DNA of 64,000 bases from Ustulina deusta (Eukaryota; Ascomycota; Sordariomycetes; Xylariales; Xylariaceae): the NCBI GenBank assembly GCA_023159155.1, contig JAJNNX010000002.1, forward strand, positions 682,001 through 746,000, in the 5' to 3' direction. Below, piece after piece: positions 1 through 11,401 of the stretch; position 1 is the first letter of the stretch; each line of letters opens with the position of its first letter. A model generated the notes under the pieces. It was not told the DNA's origin. It was given only the letters and a program-made list of their open reading frames with translations, and did not search any database. A program made the translations under genes and the position numbers.

Positions 1-608
1 ATACACGATGCCAACCTACATACATGTTTTATATAGACGGTCGGCAGAAACATCGATACCTGCAAGGTGGGTAGGAGGATTCCGAAAAGTTGCGGCGTAA
101 TTGATTGCGTCATGTCTCGGCACTGGGCTGCCGAACGTCAGTCTCCCGTCAACTTCGAACCGTTAGTCTCACTTTCCTACCCAGCAATGGGAACCTACGG
201 GTGACCTGATGTACCGCCGATACTCTATTTGTCTATAGGTTGGTAAATGTATACTACAAGTCACCTCGATTGAATCGATCCTGACGACGTCAAAGTAAAT
301 CTAGTGCCAAGAAAACAGGTTTCGTGTATCGCCATGCTCGTACATCATGGCTACCATGCCCAAATATTCCGAGTGAGAGAGTTTGTCGATGATGAAAGTG
401 CCGTGTATAAATGGATCACTTCACGCTTCCAATATCTACCTAGGTATATCAACCAAATCGTTGTGACTACATCGCGTCCTTCGATTCTTTCCTAGGTCAC
501 AGGACACAAGGCGGCCTTCTTTGCTTCCTTTTGTATGCCCGTTTACCGTGCCGACAGAACTGTACAAACCAGTACTCTTTCCCCGAGATAAATACGAAGA
601 AAAAAGAG
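1..608. other. Intergenic, left edge
   Basis: No gene is supported here. The open frame at 304-495 starts with GTG, is short and resembles nothing I recognise. One exact TACCTAGGTA palindrome lies at 437-446. The last 100 bases, A-rich just before the ATG at 609, are the likely leader of the phospholipase D-like gene. Confidence 0.6.
437..446. repeat. TACCTAGGTA palindrome
   Basis: Exact 10-bp palindrome in intergenic DNA. The same sequence recurs at 19684, 20073, 27081, 63286, 63672 and 63782, always outside coding exons. Confidence 0.8.
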
Positions 609-2991
609 ATGTCGGGAAAAGAGAAAGACGGTGTGCATGAAGAGGTGGTGGCGAATTCCGGGCACAAGATCACAAACCCCTTTTACAAGTGGTGTCACTG
701 CGAAGACAGCGTCTCGTCGCTTTTGGCGGCGAATCCAAACGCAACCCCTAAGGATGTGTGGCGGAAGCTCTTCTACGATGACGATTCAAGGAGCAGTGGA
801 GAAGAATATAAGCCAAATACGAAAACAATTCCCGTTGGGGATGAGGAGCTGCGGCGCGCGCGCTTGTGTGGGAAATGGGGATCCAAAGAGCCGAGCGATT
901 TGTTCACAAGAGTAAGCATCCGTCGATGAGCGATGAAACTCGGGTTGTTCAACTCGGGTAGAATTCCAAATATACTGACGCTCATAAACCAGCTCTATCA
1001 CGATGCGTTATGCACTCTCGATGATAACCCACAGCGCGGCGTGGTGAGTCCCTGTCTGATGGGCAGTAACGGGATAGTACCCTTGACTATCATCTCCGTG
1101 TAAGTGGTTTCCTGACAGAGAAAGATGTTGTCTTCGGCCCTGACTTACCTCTTCCCAAGACTTCCCGATATCGTCCGCCACATGTCAAATTTGATTGTTC
1201 TGGCTGAGAAGGAGGTCTTCCTTGCCACGAACTTCTGGCAGAATGGTATCGCGTCCCGCTATATCACAGATGCCATCCGCGAACTCTCGCGGCGGGCCCA
1301 GGCGAGAGGAACCCGCGTGGTCATGAAAATCATTTATGATCTCGGTAGCACCAAACAAATATTCGACCCGCATTATATCGTGCCCGAGGGCGAGTACACG
1401 GGGGGTGCTGTAAACTTGCCGCCAGCAAAGGACATACCATATGTCGATCTCCAAGTTATAAATTACCATCAGCCAGTCCTCGGTACGTTCCACGCGAAAT
1501 TCATGATCGTCGATCGCAAGATTGGAATCGTACAGAGTGACAATATCCAGGACAATGACAATCTAGAGATGATGGTTCAAGTTGAGGGACCAATCGTAGA
1601 TTCTCTATATGATATGGCTATGATCAGCTGGCACAAGAAGCTAGATCCGCCACTCCCATCACTTTGCTCGCCCGCAGTAAACGCGACGGATAGGGCGAGC
1701 TTTGCTGCAAACCATACTGATATTTTCTCCTCGACGGGCTCTATCAAGGGACATTCAGCCATTGTCGATCCATCGAAGATGCCGCTGAGAAAGCCTTACG
1801 GCGTCGAAGCCACCACGGTCGATGGAAGACTTGCAGGTACAGTCGACCGGGGTAGCTCCGCCGAAACATCAGGAAAAGGATTCTTTGTTTCTAGCCCTGA
1901 AAGTGACCCAAGAAAACTCGGAAATTTAGAGCAGAATGAGACATTGGCAGAGCACACAACAGAGGATCCTCACTACGATAGTAGTCTCGCAGGAGAAGTG
2001 TTTCGCGTCCAAGGCGTCGTCTCTGCTAAGTCCGACGAGAGCGCAATGCAGGCCGTATCGAGGCATCTAAATCACACCATGAACGTAAGATATCCGGGGG
2101 ATGCGCCTAACTGCGGACCAGAGGACGAGATGACGCCGTATATACCTCACCCGGCCCATGAGCCATTCCCAATAGCACTCGTAAACCGTGCGCCATATGG
2201 GCAACTCAACCACAAGTCCATCACGAACCCCCAGAACGCGGCGTGGTTGTCGGCGATCCGAAATGCGCAACGAAATGTGTTTATCCAAACCCCGACGCTG
2301 AATGCTGGACCCTTGGTTCCAGCGATACTGGAGGCTTGCGAGCGAGGCATAGATGTGTATTGCTATGTGTGTCTTGGATATAATGATGCGGTGAGTCTAC
2401 TATCACTCGCCTTTTTCTAAACTGCCCAGCACTCGTCACTCCTCTTTGGCATCAGCCCCTAAGAGCAGTCTGTGCATTCCGATCTTGATAGTACTAGAAC
2501 TTGGCTGACGATCACAGGGCGAAATGCTCCCTATGCAGGGCGGCCACAACGACAAGATTGCGCACCAGCTATACACCTCACTGTCGTTGGCCGGGCGGCA
2601 GCGCCTTCACTGGTACTGGTATGTAGCGAAAGACCAGACACGCCCAATACCGGCAGAACAGAAGAAGCGAAGCTGCCACATCAAGTTGATGATTGTAGAC
2701 GAGTGCGTTGGCATCGTCGGGAGCGGGAACCAGGATACACAGTCCTGGTTCCACAGTCAGGAGGTCAACCTCATGCTAGATAGTCCCCAGATCTGCCGCG
2801 CGTGGATCGATGCTCTGAGACGCAATCAAAATACAGGTATCTACGGTGCAGTTGATCGTAAGGATGGCATCTGGAGGGATGAGGAGGGGAAGGGCATCGA
2901 CGGCGCCATGGGTGTTGATGCGGGACGGTTTAGCTGGGTTACCGGGGCTGTTGGCGCGGTTAAGAGGTTACAGGGGGTAGGAGGCTTCTAA
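609..2991 (+). CDS. Phospholipase D-like protein with two HKD motifs
   Basis: Predicted 704-residue member of the phospholipase D superfamily, which cleaves or transfers phosphodiester head groups. Proposed exons are 609-911, 993-1099, 1160-2390 and 2518-2991, all with GT-AG borders and matching phases. The two HxKxxxxD catalytic motifs are visible: HAKFMIVD (His about residue 248) and HIKLMIVD (His about 601). The second is followed by GSGNQDTQSW, typical of the family; the first by QSDNIQDNDN. A polar, probably disordered stretch (about residues 300-450) separates the two halves. No clear signal peptide or membrane segment is seen, so a cytosolic or membrane-peripheral location is inferred. 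The 1100-1159 intron was chosen because it yields SVLPDIVRHM; an alternative donor at 1044 with an acceptor at 1118 is also in frame but drops a family-like SPCLMGSNG segment. The start is the first ATG of the frame. Exact substrate unknown. Confidence 0.85.
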
Positions 2992-3650
2992 AGGGAGTTT
3001 CATTTTAAGCCCGATTATTATTTTGGGAAGTGTATAGGTTGGTATATATATATATATGTTGCACTAAGTATCGGCTTGAGCTTCTATTGTATCCAGCTTG
3101 ATATCGGGTTGTTTAATCGAACCTAAACAGCATGTCTAAATCAACTCATACCATCGCCGTTTCGGGATATTGATTTGGTGTCGTTTCTCCTCTTATCGTT
3201 ACTATCTAATATATCCATACACCTAGGAAGACAGGTAGATGAGAAGATATCACAAGCTCTTCCTCCGTATCCATGGTCTGGGCATTGAGACGAGGGGGGT
3301 ATGCGTGAAAGCCCATCTGACGCTGGAAGGACAACGGGTACTGTACTGAAACAGCTCCTAAATCACTCCTAAACACAGCGAGTAGACGGGCGTCTTTGTG
3401 CTCTCTGGAGCAATGCGGTTATTCGAAAAGCAGCATCACTTTATCTAAACACCAAATAAAACCCCTTTTAAACAAAGAACATTGTTTAAATTTAGGACTC
3501 GGATAAATAGCCGCGATCCTCGTGTACTAGACCAAGTTATTTCCCCTTCCTCACCTCCTAGACACAACCACACTAACCTAGCCTTCTTTCTCGAAAAAAA
3601 AGAAAACTCCACGAATACCTGTAGCTGAACCTACACCCTCACCCATCACA
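2992..3650. other. Intergenic spacer
   Basis: This is the 3' flank of the phospholipase D-like gene, including a short TA run near 3045-3057, followed by a pyrimidine-rich leader (about 3540-3600) ahead of the ATG at 3651. No gene seen. Confidence 0.6.
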
Positions 3651-4019
3651 ATGTCTACCGTTTCCACAAGTGACATTTTCACAACAGAGCCTCTGAACCC
3701 CGAGCTGCTCACGGCCGAAGACACAGGTGATTTCCTACCCGAGACCAAGCCCTCCAAGTACCGCCACGGCAAGGCCGTGGGGAAAAGAGAGTTGACAGAG
3801 AGGACATACAGATCCAAATTAGGCATCGAGTATCTGCCGAACGCTCGGCCCTATCGCTTCCACGAGAGCAAGCTAGTTCCGGCTCGTACACAGCATTACT
3901 GTCGCGACTACGAGGGCGGCAGGAAACGCAGGAGGAATATGAAGAGCCGTCGAAACGGTGTTTCTGAAACTATCCGTGGCGGCTATCTCTGGGCAAAGGA
4001 GATGGATGTGGCTCCATGA
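3651..4019 (+). CDS. Small basic protein of unknown function (122 aa)
   Basis: Intronless 122-codon frame with a strong fungal start context (TCACAATG) preceded by a pyrimidine-rich leader, which is the main reason to accept it. The N-terminal third is acidic and Ser/Thr-rich; the C-terminal half is basic, with RKRRRNMKSRRN near residues 91-102 resembling a nuclear or nucleic-acid-binding patch. No signal peptide, membrane segment or known domain is recognised. Mitochondrial or ribosome-associated roles are possible for such a small basic protein, but nothing in the sequence decides it. Confidence 0.5.
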   Translation: MSTVSTSDIFTTEPLNPELLTAEDTGDFLPETKPSKYRHGKAVGKRELTERTYRSKLGIEYLPNARPYRFHESKLVPARTQHYCRDYEGGRKRRRNMKSRRNGVSETIRGGYLWAKEMDVAP

Positions 4020-4338
4020 GCCAGAGGCTTCAACCGCTCTATCACAGGGGGCATTTGTTAAACTAAGCTGCCCTCTTTCGCGCAAGTATCTGAACCAGCA
4101 CTACCTTTTCACATAACCTAGATAAGAATTATTTAAGCACCATCAAATACTAATCTTGTTTATCAATAGTGATCGCGTTATTCGGAGTGGAATGTTAATA
4201 CATAGTTTGTAACACATTATATTCCGGGGGGGAGAGAATTAAATGAGAATGAGCATTGCGATATAGCCCCGTCAGTATGTGGAGATTGAGACTACATACT
4301 AATAGCAAGAAAGTAGCTGTCGAACTTGTAGAACTATG
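4020..4338. other. Convergent 3' spacer
   Basis: About 320 bases, mostly AT-rich, between the ends of two convergent genes. It contains a G run (GGGGGGG) near 4226. No gene seen. Confidence 0.6.
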
Positions 4339-6702
4339 TTAGGCAGCACCAGTATTGTGAGTATGCCCGCCCTCCGAAGTAGTTCTTGTAAATCCATTGA
4401 TCCAAGCAAACACCTGTTGATGCCACTCGAGCGAGTTCTCTTCCTTCAATATGTCATAGCCCTCATCAGTAAACGTCAAAAACTTCGAAGGCACAGAAAA
4501 TGACAGCAAATTGTTGTACGCGGCCAGGCCCTCGCGGACGGGGAAAACGGAATCCCTTTCGTTGTGAATTACGAGCATTGGAGTTTTCCAATTCCGAAGC
4601 AGAGCTGGATCTGCTGGGTTACAGCGGTGTAGAGCCACCGAGTTTACCCCCAAGAGCGGGAGCTCTCCAGGATATTCACTGCATTCTAGGGGGCTAGACA
4701 GCAGCAATATGGCCTGGGTGTTGAATATGCCGGCTTGGCAAACCATGGTTTTGAACTGTGCATGATCAAAAGTGTCAATTGCAGACCTTTACAGGGCATG
4801 AGGAGCCACCTCAACTTGACTTCACTCACACGTCTGGCCAGAGGATGTCCCTGGATCCAGTTCATCAGGTAGCCACCATATCCTGCCCCGGCAATGACGG
4901 CGTTGTCGACATCGACGCCAGGAATGTTCCTGAGACTGTAAAGACAGTTGACAAGATCGTCGTACGGACGGCCGCTCCAGTCGTCGTGAATAGCTGTAGC
5001 CCTTAAGTTACATATATGCTTCAAAGATTCAATCTGCACGAACCTGTTGCGAAGTCTTGCCCGTACCCAGTACTGCCCGTGATATTGGGAAGCACAACAA
5101 CGTAGCCCTGCTCGGCCCAAGCTGCTGCGTTCCACTGTCTCACATTAGACTTGGCTCTCCTTGTCTTGCGGAAGGACTGTTTCCCTACCTTCGTGTTCCA
5201 AGCGTTCAGCCACGCGGTAGCGGGAGCACCGTCGTGTACCAAAATCGCCAGCGGGTACTTTTTGCTCTCATCAAAGTATCGAGGTTTCACTACCCATGCA
5301 TGAACAATATAATTGTCGCCGCCCTCAAAATAGATCTCCGAAATCTGCTTCGGCGATAAACCAAGTTTAGACCCGTGATCTGAAGCCGACGACAGGATGA
5401 TGGGTTCAACAGCAACATAGTGAGAGACAACCTGATAGAGGCAATTTTCGACAAAGCTTGAGCTTGTCACCAATACTTTACTGCTATCGCCCCGTCCAAG
5501 TGCATAATGGGCCGACACCGTTCCGTTTCGCAGCAGAGACTGTGGATACGCGTTCGGCTGAAGATGGAGATGATAGAGCCCGACTTGGCCGCAGTCTTCT
5601 GCGGTGATATAGAGAGAATGACCGTCCGCGGAAAACCGAAAGCTGGTCGGGGCAAGAGCCCAAGGTCGCCCGGTCACCATGTCGAAGACGCTGACAGCGC
5701 TTTGAGATGCCGACGTATGATATATATAGATCTGTGACCCCTCACGATTCAATTCCTGACTACGCAAGAAGGCAATGATAGAGCCATTGGGGCTGAATTG
5801 CGGCAGGGTGCAGATGCCATATCCTTCGCCCTGTAGCTTGATCTTCATCGGGGCCTCGACAGCTCCGCTTTCAAACGAATGCACGCGGATGAAATAGATA
5901 TTGCTCGCGTCGCTCCAAGTTGAGTCTCGGTACTCTGAGGTATCTGCAGCGGCGATGATTCCATTTTCGCACAGATCATACTGGTTCCCTGCATCCTCAT
6001 AGAATCCCCTCTGCTCCGGGGTTATATGTAGGTTGGTGGCTGCTAGGGCGTTATATAACGCTGCAGTAAGTCTCCAAGCACCATCTTGCTTCGAGAGGGT
6101 CGAGTACCAAATGGTATAGTCGTTGGGTTCCTTCTGCAAATCTCCCTAGGGAGGAAGTTAGCATTGGTTGCGTGGTTGTTTGGAAAAGGTTCTACTAAAC
6201 TATTGGTGCGACAACTTACGTATCGTAGCCGAGAAGAACAATATACTCTTCCACCATGAATTTTCCTACTGTCTGTATTCAGAAGCTTGCCATCTGTATC
6301 TACGCATCCCAGGATCGTGAACGCCAGAGTCCCGTCACCAAGGGCCTTGGTCTTGAGACAGCGCACCGGGGCACGAATATGACCGACGACAGAGGGTTCG
6401 AGAGGAGAACTATCAACATCAATAGTGAGCACAAATGTGACGCCCATACCCCCGCTCTTGAGGTAAATTATCGTGTTGGTGCCATCACCAAGCCAGGTAG
6501 GATCATAGGCCTGGTCATCGTGGAGAATGCAGAAGGGCACTCCCGTCGTAACGTCCAGAACGTAGAATTCCTTCCGAGTCCTTCCACCGATCTGATGTGT
6601 CGACTCAGTATACAAAGCGAGCGTCCCATCCTCATTAGGTATAGCCGGTCCTCTTCGAGGAGCTGAGATCAAGATCTCAGGGGTAAACTTGTCAACAATC
6701 AT
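4339..6702 (-). CDS. S9 prolyl-oligopeptidase-family protein, predicted catalytically inactive
   Basis: Predicted 721-residue protein resembling fungal dipeptidyl-peptidase V-like (S9C) enzymes. Exons in transcription order: 6702-6220, 6145-5044, 4993-4830, 4755-4339, with clean GT-AG borders. The N-terminal part (to about residue 430) has the loose repeats of a beta-propeller; the C-terminal part is an alpha/beta hydrolase with the PNITGSTGYGQDFA oxyanion region and the conserved NWIQGHPL segment. Two of three catalytic residues are changed. The nucleophile motif, normally G-x-S-Y-G-G, reads GAGYGG (Gly566, codon gga, bases 4883-4881). The His of the usual DENHW-type motif is Tyr in DEGYDIL (Tyr683, bases 4458-4456). 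The acid Asp651 in NERDSVFP remains. The reading frame is intact across four exons, arguing for a retained pseudo-peptidase rather than a decayed gene. No signal peptide is evident. The start is MIVDKFTPEIL, a family-like N-terminus. Confidence 0.88.
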
Positions 6703-8153
6703 ATTGAATGAGCGACGGGAACACGCAAAGAACGATACCACTACAGATAATTAGGACGAGCGACCTACCTGAGAGAGACCCTGGGATATTTAACTAATAA
6801 TCAAGTGTTGATGGGATTACGCGGTCTTGCGTACCGAGGGCGGGAAGAAATGTGGTAGCCTAGAACATATGGTGCACAAGCTCTTCCCACCCTTGCTTTT
6901 CCCCGGAATTTTTTCTCTCTCTTTAGTTTATAGCTTGGCTCGTAACTCGTGAAGCGTTGCATCAACCGGCCATGTTCATATACATGGCGACACGATTTGG
7001 CTTGCATTCAGAAGCCAGTGGCAATCCCGTGGATTGAACATGACACTCCCGGTCGAGATTTTCCCCACCATGCTCACAATCAACTTCGTTCTCAAGATTC
7101 GTCGAATGAACCATGTTGGATACATGCACCTTGGTTGTCTGGTTCGCCCGTGTTTCCCTCATATTTAAATTTGGGACAACGCGACTGTGAAGGTTTCTAA
7201 AGCTGGATCACTCAACCAACCTAGGTAATCTAGCTAATGTCTAGCACGACGGGAGAATTAGAAGACAACCCTGTGTAAATTAACAAAAGGTCTAATCCAG
7301 GATATAGTTGGTTATGGCATTGTCAATGCCCATACAAACATGCGGTACAAAACAATAGCCGAGAATTGCACAAGCAATGCAGGTAAAAAACGTAAGGTAA
7401 TAATATGTTGATGATAGGCTCGGGTGGAGGGGAGGTTACACTGTAGGTACCTACCGGTAGTTTACTTCTACATACAGATGGCGTGCTTATCGGGTGTTTT
7501 ATCTCCGATGCCGGGCTCCTCGGAGTGTGTAGTAAAGGCACGGGGGGAGTGCCTGTATTACCCCTCACAGTGGGTTCCGCGTCAATTATCTCTACATATA
7601 TGTACATCCATCGCAACACAGCCGCGATAACCAAATCCAGAATTCCTGCCGCCAGACAGAGCCACAGCGCGAACGGCAATAGGAGAGAGTTCTTGCCTCC
7701 GTTCTGACTTTTGCTTATATTGCAAGATACCGTATATACGATGTACCCAGGTTAGGTTGTTGACTCCATCATGATATTACCCCAATTCGAATAATTGGTG
7801 GTCCCGAGATCTATCTTGTTCCCTGGTCGCTCCCGGAATCAGCTCGTTGGAGAGCTGTCTGTTACCAAACGGAGAGAAGACGACAAAGACGGCTGATTGC
7901 CGGTTGGTTGAAATATCTATCTGCTTCTCCATGGCCAATCGCGGCGACAGATAATATAAACGTTGATCCCAATGGGCCGCAAATCGTCGTCGTCCCTTTG
8001 CATCTCGTTCTCGTGATCTCTGGGCTGCAGTCAGTTAGAGAGAGAGAGAGAGAGAGTCCTGCTGGATACTTGCCGTGTCATTCAGTTGATAGCCAGACTG
8101 CCTTCTTACTTGGAGAACGATTATCGACCTCCTGGAGCCATCCGAAGTAAGCT
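6703..8153. other. Divergent intergenic region, 1.45 kb
   Basis: Lies between the S9-family gene and the carrier-like gene, which are transcribed away from each other, so it should hold both promoters. It contains an (AG)10 microsatellite at 8037-8056 and a CCTAGGTA half-palindrome near 7220. A minus-strand hydrophobic open stretch at 7323-7679 has no ATG and is not accepted as a gene. Confidence 0.6.
8037..8056. repeat. (AG)10 microsatellite
   Basis: Twenty bases of pure AG dinucleotide repeat, about 100 bases upstream of the ATG at 8154, so probably in the promoter or leader of the carrier-like gene. Confidence 0.9.
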
Positions 8154-9153
8154 ATGAAGGACGACAGCATCTCCAACCTGACTGGAACAGAGCCGGCGCC
8201 GGACCTCTCGCTCGAGGCAAAACCCCCTATCAAGCAACAGGCCGTCGGCATGCCCTCAGAACTGTCCCAACAATGGAACACGAAGAACCTGAGCTTCCGG
8301 CTCGGCGCTGATGCTGCGAGTGCCGCGTGTGCTGCGTCCATGATCGCGCCTGTCATATCTATCATCGACAGGTTCGTACTATGACTACCCCTCGTTCTGT
8401 TGTCTCTACCAGCGTCTCAACACAGCGAGGGTAACCCAATTACTCAATAGGTCCATCATGGAAAACACATCAGGCCGCAGCACCCTTGCGAAAAGTCTCA
8501 AGACGTCTCTACGCACTCTATTCACACGTCCTCACACGATGCTGTTCTCGCGGCCGGTAGCGCTCATCTTCATGCTATACGGTGGCACGTACCTGACGGC
8601 GAACACACTCGACACGGCCGCTTCGACGATGCGTGGCAAACCCGCGACATACGTGTCTTCGGGGACGGCTAAGTTCGCCGCGTCCTCGGCGTCCAACGTC
8701 GGACTCTGCATCTACAAGGATCAGGTATACGTGAAGCTATTTGGGCCAGGCGGGCCGCCGCGTCCCGTGCCATTGCCCACCTATGCGCTCTTCACACTGC
8801 GCGACTGTCTGACCATCTTCGCATCCTTCAATGTCCCACCGCTGCTCGGTCCCGTCATCTCGGAGCGCCTGAGCGCCGAAATACGTCGGAGAGTCAGCGG
8901 CGAGACGATTGCTCAGTTTGCTGCGCCAGCCACCGTCCAGCTGTTCTCAACGCCTATCCATCTCCTAGGTCTCGACATGTATAATCGTCCCGGTGGCGCG
9001 GGTGGTGTTTCGTGGGCCGACCGCTGGACGCTCATCAGGAAGAATTGGCTGATCAGCTGCGCAGCCAGGGTTGGCCGCATTGTCCCGGCTTTCGGACTTG
9101 GTGGCACGGTCAATGTGAAGGTTCGCAGGAATCTGATGGAGAGGCTCTCCTAG
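8154..9153 (+). CDS. Mitochondrial-carrier-like conserved fungal protein
   Basis: Two exons, 8154-8371 and 8451-9153, joined in phase 2 (…IIDR/SIMENTS…), giving 306 residues, the usual length of a mitochondrial carrier. The protein has three loosely repeated units, each starting with a small-residue-rich helix ending in a proline motif: ASMIAPVISIIDR (about 60-73), AASSASNVGLCIYKDQ (about 135-150) and TVQLFSTPIHLLGLDMYN. These look like degenerate versions of the carrier signature P-x-[DE]-x-x-[KR]. It is probably an inner- or outer-membrane mitochondrial protein with altered or lost transport function. The substrate is not predictable. The ATG at 8154 is the first in frame. Confidence 0.75.
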
Positions 9154-9464
9154 GTAGAGAAATGGTCATGCAACCATACTAGATTAGCGTCGCTTGTATG
9201 AGATATAGATTTGTACACTTTGGGGATAAGGTGTTAAGCAAGCCAGCGGCCGAATTTTTTGTTAGGTACCATGATTTCTTATCCAAACGATATTTATGTC
9301 GACAATAGAAACGGCTCTCAGATTTGGGAGGTGAAAGTTTGCACCTCGGTGTATCTCGTGAAGACAGGTCTAGAGTTTATGATATGTGCATAATTATCTT
9401 GGAGCCAACAAATACTGGCTGGGTAACCTAAGGCATCATATCATGATTTGTCTGTTAAGAATGC
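9154..9464. other. Convergent 3' spacer
   Basis: 311 bases between the carrier-like gene and VPS36, which converge. AT-rich, with no open frame or structured element noticed. Confidence 0.6.
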
Positions 9465-11401
9465 TCAAATCAGGCCAGTGGCACTCAAAACCTCAATAAT
9501 TCTGTCCGAATCCGTGGCCTGCCGTAGCCGATGACGGGGCTCGCCTGTGTCAATGAAGTTCTCCCAGAACTTCAGGCCTTCTAGACTCTCTTCTCGACAG
9601 AGAACACCTCTCTCTTCAGCCATCTCCAATTCTTCTTCGGCCACACCGATGCTCCATCCAAACCGGTCGGCAGTGTCATGAGCTGTAACTCCACGTCCAA
9701 ACATCTGCCAATCCCAGGGCACGTCCCTCTCAGGGGGAATTTCATGTAAATCTCCGAGCCAGGCCAACAGGGTTCTAATAGTGAATTCATCTGTTCGGTC
9801 GCGACTTTGTACAACCATGACGCCGCTCTTAAAAGTTCGTAATCGCACAGGGAGTTTCAATTTTTCCCACAGTCGAGCCGCTTTCTCGAAATCGTTCGGG
9901 CTGACGAGTTCAACACCTCCACGTGCTCTGTTAAACATGGCCCATAGATCCACTAGATTCATAATACCGCCGGCTTTCTTGAGCACTCCACGAGCATCAT
10001 CTGTCAAAAACTCGGCTAAATTCCTGGATAGCTCAGACAGGTAGAGGGATTCAGAGCCTGAGCCGCTTCGGCCTCCAACAATGTCCTTTGTGGTAACGAG
10101 TCCTAGCTGACTCGCGGACTCGGCGAGTAAGGCGTTGGCCTCGGTGGTAGCGCTGTCTGTCCCATTTCCAACTTGTCGAGCAAAGGACTCTGCTAGGGCT
10201 ACGATTTCTTTGGCTGATGCCATCAATGCCTCCAGATCCTCAAAACTGCTGCCGATCATCCGCTCATTGTTCTTCCGCCGATCCAGGCCCATCTGCTCTA
10301 GCCCCGCTATGCCCGCTACCTTGTTGCGGCCGGAGCCTGAATCGGACCGTGATATTGAATCTGCTGTGCCTCCACCATTTGCCATACTGCTAGTTGGAAC
10401 GGGGGGCGCTTCGTGCAAGAGCCATTTCCTCTGAGTCATGGCGCCCTTCAGCCTCTCATAAAATATCTTGTCGCCTCCATTTCTAAACGACACCTTGACG
10501 CTCTCGGGATTCTCCAGACCTGCAATGCCTCCCAGGGTCAGCGTTGGCCCAGGAGACTCGGTTCTCGGCGGCTGTTGTGTTGCAACCGCTGGGACATCTT
10601 TCGATATCAAAGGTGCACCGCATATTTCGCAAGATAACAAAGAAGGGTGGTTAGAGAATGTGCAACGAGGGCACTGGAAGCCATCGGTATTCGTAGAGTT
10701 TGGTGGAGGAGAGCTGATTTGCAACGAGCTAAGGCTTCCAATACTGCCGAGTCCGGGGTTTGACTGCCGACTCGCTATATTTGATATAGCGGCCTTCAGA
10801 ACTTCGGTCAGGGCTGGTTTGATTCCACAGGCCAGGCATGGCGGCAACGGCGTGTGTGCGGTTGCGGTGGTAGGGTCGAAGTTGGAGGGCACGGGATTGG
10901 GAAAACTACATATCGTGCAGACCCATGTCGCCGTGGTCGCCTGGGAGTGGCTCGGAGGCGGAGACCGTAGTAAGGGATCCGATGTTGGTAAGGGCGAGGA
11001 GGACGCCGCCGCCGCTATGGCCCTCGACTGTAATGACGCGCGCTTTGCCGGCTTGGGAATCAGCGTCACCTTTGCCGACGATTTCAGGAAGCCAGCATAG
11101 AATTCATAGCGCTCGACATCCCTAAGGTCCAGGGCAACCGAGTATTTTCTAGGCTGTTGCGCGTCGACATAGCAAATCCGATGTGATGTCAAGTAGACTT
11201 GGCCGCATTGTTGGTTGGGGAGTTTGTACTTGCTGCGAGCGCCGCGAGCGCCACGTCGTTAGTGGAAGCATTCAGGGTACGGCTTGAGGCCCGTGCTTAC
11301 CCCTCGTAGAGTCCTACATTGTCTTGGACGAAAAGAAGCACCTCATCGGGCAGATACGAGGGTCGAAGGGCTGTCGTGAGGTCTAATTGCTTCAGGAACA
11401 T
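9465..11401 (-). CDS. VPS36: VPS36, ESCRT-II subunit
   Basis: Predicted 622-residue Vps36, the ESCRT-II component that binds ubiquitinated cargo and phosphoinositide on endosomes and, with Vps22 and Vps25, promotes multivesicular-body sorting. Exons: 11401-11301 and 11232-9465, joined in phase 2 (NVGLYEG/KYKLPNQQ). The N-terminal GLUE/PH-like domain (GQVYLTSHRICYVD, then YEFYAGFLKSSAKVTL) is interrupted, as in fungi, by two zinc-finger inserts: CTIC…CLAC (from about residue 139) and CPRC…CEIC (about 220), the latter RanBP2/NZF-like (ubiquitin binding). The EAP30 winged-helix part occupies roughly residues 370-620 (GIMNLVDLWAMFNRARG, VSPNDFEKAARLWEKL). The start ATG at 11401 gives the family-like MFLKQLDLT; upstream codons in the frame begin with GTG only. 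Confidence 0.93.

Noticed and set aside
1044..1118. Alternative intron in the phospholipase D-like gene (GTGAGT donor at 1044)
   Set aside because: It is in frame, but it removes SPCLMGSNGIVPLTIIS and adds RKMLSSALTYLF. The 1100-1159 intron keeps sequence that fits the family better.
7323..7679. Minus-strand hydrophobic frame of 118 codons
   Set aside because: It has no ATG (first possible start is TTG), no splice partner found, and low-complexity Pro/Ser sequence after one hydrophobic segment.
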